DNA of 64,000 bases, from positions 10,468,501 to 10,532,500 of the forward strand of contig NC_079328.1 of the NCBI RefSeq assembly GCF_029931775.1. The letters are read 5' to 3'. This document shows positions 20,480 through 30,783 of the stretch, one piece after another. The position numbers were made by a program, and so were the translations under genes. The first letter of the stretch is position 1. The number at the start of each line of letters is the position of its first letter. The DNA is from Euleptes europaea. Its lineage: Eukaryota; Chordata; Lepidosauria; Squamata; Sphaerodactylidae. The notes under the pieces were generated by a model that was not told the origin of the DNA, made no database searches, and saw nothing but the letters and a program-made list of their open reading frames with translations.

Positions 20480-21190
20480 ACGCAAAGAGACAAAGCTCCT
20501 AAAAACAATAATAAACATTCTGTTTTCCAAAACATGTGTCTCATTCCAAAAGTAATAATAATAACATTTAACTATGAGAATAAGACAAGAAAACATACCT
20601 AAAGGTGGAAAAATCATTATTTAAAGTTCCATCTTACTCTGCGCCAGCAAGGCTGTTCCACTGACAAATGCTTGGATCTAAGCTAACAGGTGCAGATAAT
20701 TTATGTGGTTTAGTTGGAATGTCAAGCTGGTTTGGGTGATCAATAGTCGACAGCTGTTTAATTCTTAAAGAGCAGATTCAGAGAATTATAAGAAGGATTA
20801 TAAAAAAGGATTATAAAAAACAGGATAGATCTATTTCATTATTTAAACCAAATGGAAAATAAGATTTGAAAAGGTAGACAAAGCGCATTTCTTGCCTAAG
20901 TAAGATTTTTTGCACATTATCAAGATCAAAAGAATTACCCCTGTACACCCATATTACAAAAAAAACATAAATCATTTTCACTATATTTGTTGTTAATAAA
21001 ATGAGAAGTTAACAGTGCGTCAAGCACTTTCGCCCTAATCCTTGACTTATGTTCCCCTATGCGCAATTTTACTGGTCTAAGCATGCTACCCACATAAAGT
21101 TTTGAGCATTTGCATGTGATGCCATAAACGACCTGGCTCATGGAGCAGTTGGAAAAATGATTAAGCTTGAACCTAAAATTAGACGTAGTG
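20397..21190 (-). mobile_element. Penelope-like retroelement, 3' part (fossil)
   Basis: On the minus strand, 20935-21180 reads KLNHFSNCSMSQVVYGITC, YVGSMLRPVKLRIGEHKS and LLTSHFI, the GIY-YIG endonuclease region of Penelope-like elements (family pattern hFvnC..VVYlikCpC..YVGkT...R..EHk). Just beyond, 20780-20900 reads like the family's KREarWI..L.T..P.GLNEE end. About 300 nt further 3' lies a hammerhead ribozyme fold (see separate entry), as known for these elements. The RT region is not seen. The copy is old and broken. Confidence 0.75.
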
Positions 21191-21373
21191 GAACTGAATT
21201 CCTTCAGGGGAAGAGAGCAAAAAGAACAGGAACCGCATAACCTTCAGCTCTACAGCCAATTTCAGCTTGCTGTACAAAGAGGGGACAGTGCAAGAGCTCC
21301 TGGCACCTGCACGAGGGGAGGAAAACGACAACTCCTGCATGTAGCAAAAAGGTGCCTGAGTGTCACAGGAGCT

Positions 21374-21579
21374 TAAGGTTGTCAACCTCCAGGTACTAGC
21401 TGGAGATCTGCTATTACAAGTGATCTCCAGTCGATAGAGATCAGTTCACCTGGAGAAAATGGCCACTTTGGCAATTGGACTCTATGGCATTGAAGTCGCT
21501 CCCCTCTCCAAACCCTGCCCTCCTCAGGCTCCATCCCAAAAACCTCCCACCGGTTGCGAAGAGGGACCTGGCAACCCTA
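21374..21579 (-). mobile_element. MITE-1 copy with 7/8 TSD
   Basis: TAAGGTTGTCAACCTCCAGG to CCTGGCAACCCTA; flanks caggagct (21366-21373) and caggaact (21580-21587). Confidence 0.93.
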
Positions 21580-22003
21580 CAGGAACTATAAAGTGTGTTG
21601 GTCTGTAAGCACACTTTATCTGGAAAACCAAGGTTCCTTTGGTCACCCTGCCCTTGTTCACAGGGTTGTCTGCACACAGCCTGGCTCCCTGACGCCCTGA
21701 AACTCAGAGCCAAACTAGACATGACGGCATCCTTATGGCTGCCATGAGGACAATCAAGATAATACTGTATGCAGTAGTATACTAAGTTCATTTTAAAGTT
21801 ATTTTAAAATATCGTAAGGGATCAAACTGGATTGGGCCCACCAAACTATTATCTTCCCCCACCGTGTCTTTTCAAGTGCTGAAATAGCTCTGGGGCGGGG
21901 GGGGGGGAGAGGTGCACGGTCTTTCAGCACTTGATAAGGCACCAATGGGCGGGGGGGACAAGAGCGCTTCAGCTGCTACACTCTGGGCCTGATCAGGATC
22001 GGG

Positions 22004-22285
22004 TAGGGTTGCCAGGTCCTCCCTCTCCTCCCTCTGGCGGGAGGTTTTTGGAGCAGAGCTGAGGCAGGGATTGCAGGCGAGCAGCTGCACCAACACAATC
22101 GCGTCACTTCCAGTTACACCTGGAAGCGCCGCATCGCAAGGGGCCTTTTACCACTCAAACTGGGAGTCTGAGTGGTAAAAGGCCTGTTGTGGTGCAACAC
22201 TTCTGGGTGTAAACCGGAAGTGATGTGGCGTGCAGGTGCGTGTCGGCGGGTTTTGCCCGCCACCACTGGGCACTTGTCAACCCTA
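22004..22285. mobile_element. Fold-back hAT-like MITE with MITE-1 ends
   Basis: TAGGGTTGCCAGGTCCTCC to TGTCAACCCTA with 7/8 flanks ggatcggg (21996-22003) and ggatcagg (22286-22293). The interior is a long imperfect palindrome centred near 22163; GCCTTTTACCACTCA faces TGAGTGGTAAAAGGC. Terminal sequence is shared with MITE-1, but the core is unrelated. Confidence 0.85.
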
Positions 22286-22462
22286 GGATCAGGCTCTAAC
22301 AGCATTTTCAAATGACTTTCCAGTGGCAGTGGCATCCTTATGGCAACTATGAAGATGCCATCACATCTGGTCTGGGCTTCAGAGGCAGAGTTTGAGAGAG
22401 CTAAGGCCTGGTGGTTTTTCCTAGCTCAGGGAAAGTGGCCCAGTGGGGTTGAACTTTGTAGA

Positions 22463-22647
22463 TAGGGCCGCCAGGTCCCCCCTCCCAATTAGCGGAAGGT
22501 TTTAGGGGGCGGTTTTAGGGATCAGTTCACCTGGAGAAAATGGCCACTTTGGCTATAGGACTCTATGGCATTTAAGTCCCTCCCCTTCCCAAATCCTGCT
22601 CTCCCAGAAACCTCCTGCCAGTGGTGAAGAGGGACCTGGCAACCCTA
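22463..22647. mobile_element. MITE-1 recombinant/fold-back copy
   Basis: TAGGGCCGCCAGGTCCC at the left and GGGACCTGGCAACCCTA at the right: the same family end in opposite orientations. The interior is right-half MITE-1 in reverse. Confidence 0.8.
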
Positions 22648-22648
22648 G

Positions 22649-22825
22649 CTGTGACTAGCCCAAGGTCACCCAGCTGACTTCATGTGGAGGAGTGGGGAAA
22701 CCAACCTGGATCACCCAATTAGTGTCCGCCGCTCTTGTGGAGGAGTGGGGAATCAAACCTGGTTGTCCAGATTAGAGTCCACGGCTCCAAACCACCTCTC
22801 TTAACCACTACACCATGCTGGCTCT
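22649..22825 (-). mobile_element. SINE type A, double-headed subfamily, 3'-truncated
   Basis: Two successive B-box-like segments (GTGGGGAAACCAACCTGG and GTGGGGAATCAAACCTGG) precede CTTAACCACTACACCATGC. The same internal duplication is seen at 37480, 55170, 55700 and 58260. Confidence 0.85.
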
Positions 22826-23407
22826 GAGACCTGGCAGCCCTCCTACTTGTGCTCAGCTTTATAAAAAATCAGGGAATGGGTTGTTGGCCATTCCTTTAAC
22901 AATTTGCCTTTAGGTGGCATCTGCCCTGAATAGAAGTCCTCAAATCCTATTATGAATACAAGGGGAACATTCCCTCGGTAGGTAGTCATAGTAACATTCC
23001 AGGTGATTATTATGTGGCATTGTTCAAAACTATAACAAGGAGGTAATGTGCTTTTGGTTTTAGTAATTAAGTATTAGTAGCAAAAGGCAAAGGGCTGTCC
23101 AACGTGCCCCTTTCAGTGGGTGAGAGTCTCGGTTGAGGGTCTTTACCTGGGGCAAGCTTCATGAAGCCAGAGAAGGAGTGAGCAGGATGAGAAAGAGGTG
23201 ACTGCCCAAAGGTTACTTTTTTGGATAGACTCTGCTCAGGCCTAAGGAAATTTTTGTTTGCCAGGACCCTGCTTCTGAGGCTCCTGCTTCCAGAGGAGAA
23301 GTCTGGGAACTAAGAGGTGGTGCCTCAAAGTTAAAGGGGTGTTGCCTGGTCCCATAGGGTGGAGCCTAGTTATGCCTAGAGGTGGGGGCATACCTGTTGG
23401 GCCAAAG

Positions 23408-23434
23408 GTAGGGTTGTCAGCTCCAGGTTGGAAA
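23408..23434 (+). mobile_element. MITE-1 left-end fragment
   Basis: TAGGGTTGTCAGCTCCAGG followed by unrelated T-rich sequence. Confidence 0.6.
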
Positions 23435-23605
23435 AGGAGTGCTTTTTTTTTTTTTTGAGGGGGGGGGGGAGGAAAAGTGCCAGTACTCATATAAGATAGC
23501 ACCCATTTCCACCAATTCCTCTCTCAGGACATGAGAGTCCCCCAAAACGTGCTGGTACTCAGTACTGGTAAGTACCATCACAGAAAAAGCCTTGGACATA
23601 ATAAT

Positions 23606-23911
23606 GGCCTTTTATGCATGGCTGTTTCCCTCGCCGTCACCCCTCCGATGACTTCAGGTCTTTGTGTTGATTATGTATGTCTTTTCTGACCATCAGATGT
23701 TGCCTTGCTCTCCCCCTGCGTTTCCCTGTGTTTTGCCTGCATTTTCAAAGACCTGTTTTATTTCGAATTTGAAAATGCAGACAAAACACGGAGAAACGCA
23801 GGGGGAGAGCGAGGCAACTTCTGACAGTTAGAAAATGCATGCATAATCAAAGCAAAGACCTGAAGTAGTCGGCTGGGTGACTGCAAGGGAAACAGCTATG
23901 CATAAAAGGCC
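23606..23911. mobile_element. Fold-back MITE, 306 bp (family P1)
   Basis: GGCCTTTTATGCATGGCTG faces CAGCTATGCATAAAAGGCC, and nearly the whole element is one palindrome, with CTCTCCCCCTGCGTTTC and AAACGCAGGGGGAGAG flanking the centre. 3-bp aat occurs on both sides (23603-23605, 23912-23914). Relatives at 25300-25540, 38360-38610 and 42665-42790. Confidence 0.85.
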
Positions 23912-25074
23912 AATGTTAAAACTTTCCCCAGATCAGATACCTTTTTCATCCTCTGGATTCCCCCTGATGGCTATGCATCGTGTAAGAGACAAATTGCTTG
24001 GCTAGAAGTACTCCAGAGGAGTTTTTGGTCTCTCCCAGCTTCTAAAAGAAACGCCAGACTATACAAGGACGTTTTCTTTTCTGCTTCCAGATGACTCTGG
24101 GCCAGCTGACAATGGCAAGTGACTTTCTGGCCCACCTAGCATGCCCCTATTGATTCAAAACAAGTATTTGTCATGCAGACTAGCATGCACCTTAAAAACA
24201 GGATTGCAAGAGATTTGTCCTGTATGTTTAAGATTGCTGATAAACTGGGGGTTCTCCCCCTGGCCACTGCATGTTGGGAAAACAGTGTAGAGGGAAAGCT
24301 GAAGCCCCATACTCCACATGCAAAGGAATGATGGATAACCTGGAAGTCACATGTGACAGTTACAAAGGAGACAGGGTGGGGACCCCAGACCCAATCTGTG
24401 TACTCTGTAATGTGTGAAGAAAAGGAATTCCTGCTTGCCGAAGGACATGGGCAGCAGAAGAGTACAGAGAAGTTACAGCTGCCAAGTCTCCTGCTTTGTA
24501 GGGGATTTTAAATATACATTGTGAATCTCTAGATGGCAACCCTACTCATGTGTCAAGTGACTTTGACTCACTGGCTAGCCTCTGCTCCTGGCAAAGCCCT
24601 TTGGGACTGTACTACTTCAGACTTACGTGGTGCTTTAATGCCAGATAGTTTCTCCAGACTGCTAACACCTTTTATCTCAGTGACTGATGATTTTATGTAA
24701 CCGCTCCGACATTCTAAGGTAGAGATGAGTAATGTTCCAATCGTATTGTTCAGAAGGCTCTATAATTAGCATCTGCCAAATGCATCGCAGCAGCATTTAA
24801 CAAAGGCTTGGGCTTTGTAATCCTGCACAGGAGCTAAGAAAGAAGAGCAGCCAGAAAGTTTTCTTTAGCATGGTCTGAGTCAGCAACACAAGGAATATCC
24901 TTTAGGTTTAACTTAAACCAGGCCTGCTCCATAGTTGACAATCCATGGGGCGAGGATAGGCTCACCAGTGTCTCTTCAACATGTGACCACTTCTGTCACA
25001 AAACTGGAAGTGACATCATCGCGTTGGGGTGATACTCTAGGATTCACCCAAATGTTTCTGGTTTCATACTGGAA
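23912..25074. other. No gene recognised
   Basis: Unique-looking, no open frame or repeat identified. Confidence 0.55.
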
Positions 25075-25082
25075 GTGACGGT

Positions 25083-25282
25083 TAGGGTTGCAGCTTTGGG
25101 TTGGGAAACACCTAGAGATTTTGGGGGTGGACCCTGAGGAGGGTGGGGTTTGGGGAGGGACTTCAATGCCATTGAGTACAATTGCCAAAGCGGCCATTTT
25201 CTCCAAGCGAATTGATCTCTATTGGCTGGATATCAGTTGTAATAGCGGATCTCCAGTTAATACCTGGAGGTTGGCAACCCTA
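25083..25282 (+). mobile_element. MITE-1 copy with 7/8 TSD
   Basis: TAGGGTTGCAGCTTTGGG to GGTTGGCAACCCTA; flanks gtgacggt (25075-25082) and gtgatggt (25283-25290). Confidence 0.95.
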
Positions 25283-25299
25283 GTGATGGTACAGGCCGG

Positions 25300-25540
25300 T
25301 GTGACTGTAGGTCTTTGTGTTGATTATGCATGCCATTTCTGACCATCAGAGGTTGCCTCGCTCTCCCCCTGTGTTTCCCCGCATTTTTAAATTCAAGATA
25401 AAAGAGGTCTCTGAAAATGTGGGCAAAATGCGGGGAAAGGTAGGGGGAGAGCGAGGCGACCTCTGATGGTCAGAAATGGCATGCATAATCAACACAAAGA
25501 CCTAAAGTCGTCAGAGGGGTGATGGCGGGGGAAACATGCT
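25300..25540. mobile_element. Fold-back MITE, family P1, ends trimmed
   Basis: GTCTTTGTGTTGATTATGC faces GCATAATCAACACAAAGAC; the central arms CTCGCTCTCCCCC and GGGGGAGAGCGAG are as in the 23.6 kb copy. The terminal GGCCTTTTATGC is missing. Confidence 0.85.
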
Positions 25541-25542
25541 CC

Positions 25543-25590
25543 ACCCCCAAAATCTCCAGGTATTTCCCAACTCGGAGCTGGCAACCCTAC
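25543..25590 (-). mobile_element. MITE-1 end fragment
   Basis: CCCCCAAAATCTCCAGG and GAGCTGGCAACCCTA only. Confidence 0.75.
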
Positions 25591-26036
25591 TCTAAGCGCT
25601 TCCACTCACACCCCACCAGTGCCTTAAAAAGCCCCCAAGTACCTAACACCAGAGGAACACAATCTGTAGCAGAAGACCTAAGGAAAAGCAAACCTTAGGA
25701 TCCAAGGCCTTGAAGCTCAACACAGCAGGAATTCCCTGCCTTCAAGTGGCTTTTGGAAGCAAATGGTTCTCCATATGTAGTAGCGTCTGCAGCTGGTAGA
25801 CTGAGCACAGTCAAGAGAGGGCTGGGAAAGAGCATCTTTTGGTCAGGAGGCTTCTGAGTCTGTCCTTGATTAAATAATGTGGGAGACATATGTGCTGAGG
25901 CACAGATTTTCCCCGTGGTGTCGTCCAAGAGAAATGGCAGTTCCACAACTTGCGAGATACCAGATTCTCACATGAATTGGAGACCTTGGAAATCAGATGG
26001 GTGCAGAAAGCTTTGTTTCAGACAGTTCTCAGCAGC

Positions 26037-26241
26037 TGGGCTTGCCAACCTCCAGGTACTAGCTGGAGATCTCTAACTATTACAACTGATCTCCAGCCGA
26101 TAGAGATCAGTTACCCTGGAGAAAATGGCCACTTTGGCAATTGGACTATGGCATTGGTCCCTCCCCTCCCCAAACCCTGCCCATCTCAGGCTCCGCCCCC
26201 AAAACCTCCCGCCGATGGCAAAGAGGGACCTGGCAACCCTA
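26037..26241 (-). mobile_element. MITE-1 copy with perfect 8-bp TSD
   Basis: TGGGCTTGCCAACCTCCAGG to CCTGGCAACCCTA, flanked by tcagcagc at 26029-26036 and 26242-26249. Confidence 0.95.
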
Positions 26242-26300
26242 TCAGCAGCGGAGGACATTTCTCTCCTGGCTTCTTCCTGGCCAGTGCAGTGGCCCATTAG

Positions 26301-26635
26301 TAGGGTTGCCAGCTCTGGCTTGGGAAATACCTGGAGATTTTAGGATCGGAGCCCGAGGAGGGCAGGGTTTGGAGATGGGAGGGACTTCAATGCCATAGAG
26401 TCCAATTGCCAAAGCGGCCATTTTCTCCAGGTAAATTGATCTATATTGGCTGGAGATCAGTTGTACTAGCAGGAGATCTCCAGTCATCACCTGGAGGTTG
26501 GCAACCCTAGGTATAATGCCATACACTCCACCTTCCAAAGCAGCCTTTTTCTCCAGGTGAACTGATCTCTGTCACTTGGAGATCAGATTTAACAGCGGGA
26601 GATCTCCAGCCACAACCTGGAGGTTGGCAAGCCTA
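26301..26635 (+). mobile_element. Composite MITE-1 dimer sharing one perfect TSD
   Basis: A full copy (26301-26509, TAGGGTTGCCAGCTCTGG to GGTTGGCAACCCTA) is followed directly by the right 60% of a second copy (26510-26635, from GTATAATGCCATACACTC to GGTTGGCAAGCCTA). cccattag lies at 26293-26300 and again at 26636-26643, but no TSD separates the two halves. The halves belong to different subfamilies. Confidence 0.9.
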
Positions 26636-26643
26636 CCCATTAG

Positions 26644-28905
26644 GTACTTCCTCAAATAGGTAAAGGGCTAGTCTGCCCCAGCTGCAAGAGATCTTTTATT
26701 CTACTTCTAGTGAGAGGCAGGAGACCTCCCTGCCAATGAGTAAGCCATTCTGGGGGTGGGGGTGCTTTTTGCAAAATCACACCCAGTAGTTCCCTAAATT
26801 TATTGAAATCAGCTTTCCTAAAGTCTAGAATACATGTCTGACTATTTCTTGCTTCTCCTTTCTGCTGTATAACAAACTCCAGGAGAACATGGTCACTCCC
26901 ACCTAAAGATCCCACTCCTTCTACCCCATAAACCAAGTCATCATAATTGGTTAAGATCAGATCCAAAATGGCTGTTCCCCTTGTCGCTTCTTCCACTTTT
27001 TGGACTATGAAGTTGTCTGCAAGGGAAGTGAGGAATTTGTCGGACCTAGTCATTTTGGCAGAGTTAGCCTTCCAGCAGATGTCAGGATAACTGAAATCTC
27101 CCATTACTACTACATCTCTTTTTGAATGTTTGGACATCTGTTCCAGGAAAGCATCATCTAACTCCTCAGTCTGGCTTGGGGGTCTATAATATACCCCCAC
27201 AATGACATCACTATTTTTCTCCCCCTTAATTTTTACCCAGATGGTTTCAAGCAGGGTTCCAGTGTCTAAGACCTGGATCTCCTCACAGGTGTAATCATCC
27301 CTAACAAATAATGCTACTCCTCCCCCCTTCCGATTTGGTCTATTTCTCCGAAATAGGTTATACCCTTCAATTAATACATTCCAATCATGAGACTCGTCCG
27401 ATCAGGTTTCTGTAATGCCTATTATATCATATTTGCTTTGTACTATTGTTCTAGTTCATCCTGCTTATTTCCCATGTGCATTAGTGTAGAGGCACCTTAG
27501 ACCACAAGTCCTTCCTCTTGGCAGCTTATTTAAGATTGTTTCCCTCCCATTGTTAAGTTTTTGAACTGTCTTTCCTTGCTTCTGTGCTACCCTTTGCAAT
27601 TCGTTCCTATCTATATTTGCAGTTATTGTCCTCACTTGAGGCTTTAAATTAACATCTGACTCCCCCAGAAGATTTAGTTTAAAGCCCTCCTTATCAGGCT
27701 TGCAAGGCTGCGGCCAAACACATTTTTACCCACCTTCGTGAGGTGCAAGCCATCTCCCGATAGAAGAGCATTATCCAGGTAGCGTAAGCCATGGTCCAAA
27801 AAACCAAACCTTTCCTGGCGACACCGTCGACGCAGCCACTCATTTATTTCCAGATTTTTTGTTCTCTTCCCAATCCGCAGCCTACTACAGGAAGAACCGA
27901 CGAAAACACAACCTGTGCTCCCAGTTCCTTCACCTTTCCCCCCAAAGCAGTATAGTCCCTTTTAATATTTTCTGGGCTATGCCTGGCAGTATCATTTGTT
28001 CCCACATGAATAAGAAAGGGATAATGATCCGTGGGTCTAACGAGTCTATCCAGATTTTCCGTCACATCCCGGATGCTCGCCTCCGGCAGACAACACACCT
28101 CTCGAGACAACAGGTCCGGTCGACACATTTTACCCTTTACTCTCTCAGTAGGGAATCCCCAATAACCAACAGCCACCTATTCCTACATTGGGGAGCAGAA
28201 GTTTGAGTCCTGTCATCCACAGGAACCTGAGAGACCAGAGAGGACTGGGCGCTGAACCTTTGTTCCAATGATCCAGGCTCAGCATCTATAGGGAGGTTTT
28301 GAAACCGATTGCTAAGCAGCAGAGGAACTGAATGTCTCCTGACTTTCCTATTTCTGCGGGTAACATTCTTCCACATATTCTCCTCCTGAGATGGGTCCCC
28401 CTCCCTACACTGAATTATTTGGCCCTCTTCCTCTTGTCCTCCCAAGAGGTTTTCAAGAGTTTGGTCCATGTACTCCTCCCCCTCTTTTATACTCTGCAGT
28501 GTAGGCAAGCATTCCTCAAGTCCCCTTACTTTCTCCTCCAGTAGAACCACCAACTTACACTTACTACATGTGTATTGCAGTTACCCTCAGGTAGGAAAAC
28601 AAACATTCCACAAACCTTACTCGTCACTGCCTCCATTCTCTCACCAGCCGTTCCGTTTTGATTCATTGCAGACATGGTATGGTTCCTTGCACACTCCCTC
28701 AATGGCAACCCTACTAAAAGCTTCACGATACTCCCGGTTTCAGAGTAAACTACAAATACAAACTTTGTTTCAAGACCCCCAGACACGACCCCCAGCGCGC
28801 CAAAGGCTCGTGCCTGTGGCGAGTGCAGGCTTCTAAATGAACAACTCTCAGTCCCACCCCTCAATGCCAACAGCAGAGGGCGGGGCCAGCAATTACCCCC
28901 AGCAA
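26644..28905 (-). mobile_element. CR1 LINE, 5' half (ORF1 plus endonuclease)
   Basis: Minus-strand order from the 5' end: a G+C-rich leader; ORF1 starting near 28675 (MSAMNQNGTAGERMEAV); LVVLLEEKVRGLEECLPTLQ; a GDSL-type esterase block (WLLVIGDSLLRE near 28150); REVCCLPEASIRDVTENL; and HVGTNDTARHSPENIKRDY. Then ORF2 endonuclease at 26652-27200 (GVYYRPPSQTEELDDAF, VVVMGDFSYPDICWK, ILDLILTNYDDLV, LGGSDHVLLEF). A 2-bp insertion shifts ORF1 just after CNT near 28570, and there are further breaks. Reverse transcriptase and 3' end are absent: the copy stops at the composite MITE. Keeping the 5' end while losing the 3' half is unusual for CR1. Confidence 0.9.
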
Positions 28906-28946
28906 TTACACTGCCCTCTTCACTCTGGAAACCACACTCTTTAGCA

Positions 28947-29281
28947 CAGGGGTGGGGAACGTCAGGCCCGGGGGCCGTATAAGGCCCGCGAAAGCATTTG
29001 GTCTGGCCCTTCGTGGGTCCTGGCAGATCTCTAGCTCAGAAGGATCTAAGACTGGTGATCTGCCCCCTCCCGCAGACAGCAATAGCCTTTATTCAAGGCG
29101 GATGTGAGTTTGTTTTGCCAAGAAAAGGAACCTTTTTTCTGCCTTGAAGAAGAGTCATTACCTATGGAGCTGCTAGGAGTGCCCAAGAATGCTAATTTTA
29201 AGTTGATAATTCTGTATGGCCCGCAAATGATATTATAAATATCTAAATGGCCCTTGGCAGAAAAAAGGTTCCCCACCCCTG
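28947..29281. mobile_element. Non-autonomous hAT, 335 bp, perfect TSD
   Basis: CAGGGGTGGGGAAC/GTTCCCCACCCCTG ends, ctttagca at 28939-28946 and 29282-29289. Same family as 8630-9044, with an internal deletion. Confidence 0.95.
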
Positions 29282-29322
29282 CTTTAGCAGCTCTGAGTCC
29301 TGCAGAATCGCAACACAACTGC

Positions 29323-29424
29323 CTGTGGCATTGAAGTCCCTCCCCTCCCCTCCCCAAACCCCACCCTACTCAGGCTCCCCCTCAAAAACCTCCCGCTGGT
29401 GGCAAAGAGGGACCTGGCAACCCT
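29323..29424 (-). mobile_element. MITE-1 fragment
   Basis: GGCATTGAAGTCCCTCCCC to CCTGGCAACCCTA; the other half is missing. Confidence 0.85.
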
Positions 29425-29579
29425 AAGTTGGGTGCATCTTTGGAAATCTTATATGCTGGAATGCTCTGTGCGGAGCAATTAAGAGCAGTGCTAATTTACG
29501 AATGGGGGTGCTTGGCGAGCTTTTGTTCTGAGGGTACGGTGGGCAGCAGACATAGAGAAAAATGCCCTGTCCTTTCAAA

Positions 29580-29690
29580 GAGACTTGTTGTGTAGAAATG
29601 GGCAGCTTAAGCTTTTGATGGCATGGAAGTAAATAGCATCACCTGGTAAATAACATCCTGGTAAGCCAGGGACAAAATAAAAGCTCGGCA
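29580..29690. mobile_element. Fragment of the second hAT-like MITE family
   Basis: GTAGAAATGGGCAGCTTAAG and AAATAACATCCTGGTAAG, as in 17210-17395 and 32047-32213. Confidence 0.45.
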
Positions 29691-29692
29691 AG

Positions 29693-29910
29693 AGCACCCC
29701 CAACCTCCAGGTGGTGGCTGGAGATCTCCCGCTATTACAACTGATCTTCAGGTGATAGAGATCAGTTCACCTGGAGAAAATAGCCGCTTTTGTAGGTGGA
29801 CTGTGTGGCATCATACCCCATTGTAGTCCCTCCCTCCCCAAACCCCGCCCTCCTTAGGCTCCTCCCCCCAAATCTCAAGGTATTCCCCAACCCGGAGCTG
29901 GCAATCCTAC
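29693..29910 (-). mobile_element. MITE-1 copy
   Basis: CCCCAACCTCCAGGTGGTGG start and GAGCTGGCAATCCTA end; ATAGCCGCTTTTGTAGGTGG and GGCATCATACCCC interior. Confidence 0.88.
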
Positions 29911-29912
29911 AG

Positions 29913-30783
29913 GTAGGGTTGCCAGGTCCCTGTTCACCACCAGGGTGACCTTGGGCCAGTCACAGTTCTCTCTGAACTCTCTCAGCCCAGGCAGGCAATG
30001 GCAAACCACTTCCGTATGTCTCTTGCTTTATAACCCTATGGGGTCACCATAAGTCAGCTGTGACTTGATCACAGAATGTGATCAAAGCAATATAGCCTCA
30101 GTTTAGTCATTTTAGCTTCTAGGGAGAGTTCAGGCTTATCTTGATCTAGAACCCACTTATTTGACTTTTGGGCAGTCCATGGTATCCAGAAAACTCTCCT
30201 CCACGCCACATTTCAGAGGAATCAACTTTCTTCCTGTCAGTTTTCTTCATTGTCCAACATTTACACCCACACATAGTAATGGGGACTACTATGGTATAAA
30301 TTAACTTGATCTTGGTTCCCAGTGACACATCCTTACACTAAAGGATCTTTTCTAGCTCCTTCATGGCTGCCCTTCCCAGCCCCAATCTCCTTCTGATTTC
30401 TTGGTTGCAGTCTCCCTTTTGGCTATTGATGGAGCCAAGAAACAGGAAACCTTTAACAATTTTAGTTTCTTCATTGTCAACCTTAAAGCTGTATCATTCT
30501 GCAGGAGTCATTACTTTTGTCTTCTTGATGTTCAGCTGTGATCCTGCTTTGGCACTTTCTGCTTTAACCATCAGAAGTCGTTTCGAGTCTTCATTGCCTT
30601 CTGCCAGCAGGAGGATTTTGGGGCAGAGCCTGAGGAGGGCAGGGTTTGGGGAGGAGAGGCACTTCATGCCATAGAAGTCCAATGGGGAAAGCGGCTATTT
30701 TCTCCAGGTGAACTGATCTCTATTGGCTGGAGATCAGTTGTAATAGCAGATCTCCAGCTATTACCTGGAGGTTGGCAACCCTT
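29913..30783 (+). mobile_element. MITE-1 copy split by a 665-bp duplicated insert
   Basis: The left end (29913-29938: TAGGGTTGCCAGGTCCCTG, TTCACCACC) and the rest (30604-30783: AGGAGGATTTTGGGGCAGAG to GGTTGGCAACCC) make one family member when read across the gap. Between them lies 29939-30603, a near-identical copy of 32833-33503. Inserted DNA, not a transposon end, interrupts the MITE. Confidence 0.85.
29939..30603 (-). repeat. Duplicated BovB + SINE-tail segment (copy 1)
   Basis: Matches 32833-33503 in the same orientation with roughly a dozen mismatches and one 8-bp deletion (by eye). Contains the SINE type A tail (plus) and BovB ORF2 remnants (minus: AGSQLNIKKTKVMTPAE, MSLGTKIKLIYTIVVPITMC, KCWTMKKTDRKK). 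It begins and ends inside those elements, so it is a cut-out piece and not a transposition unit. Confidence 0.92.

Noticed and set aside
28332-28836. Plus-strand frames opposite the CR1 ORF1
   Set aside because: Shadows of the real minus-strand LINE coding sequence.
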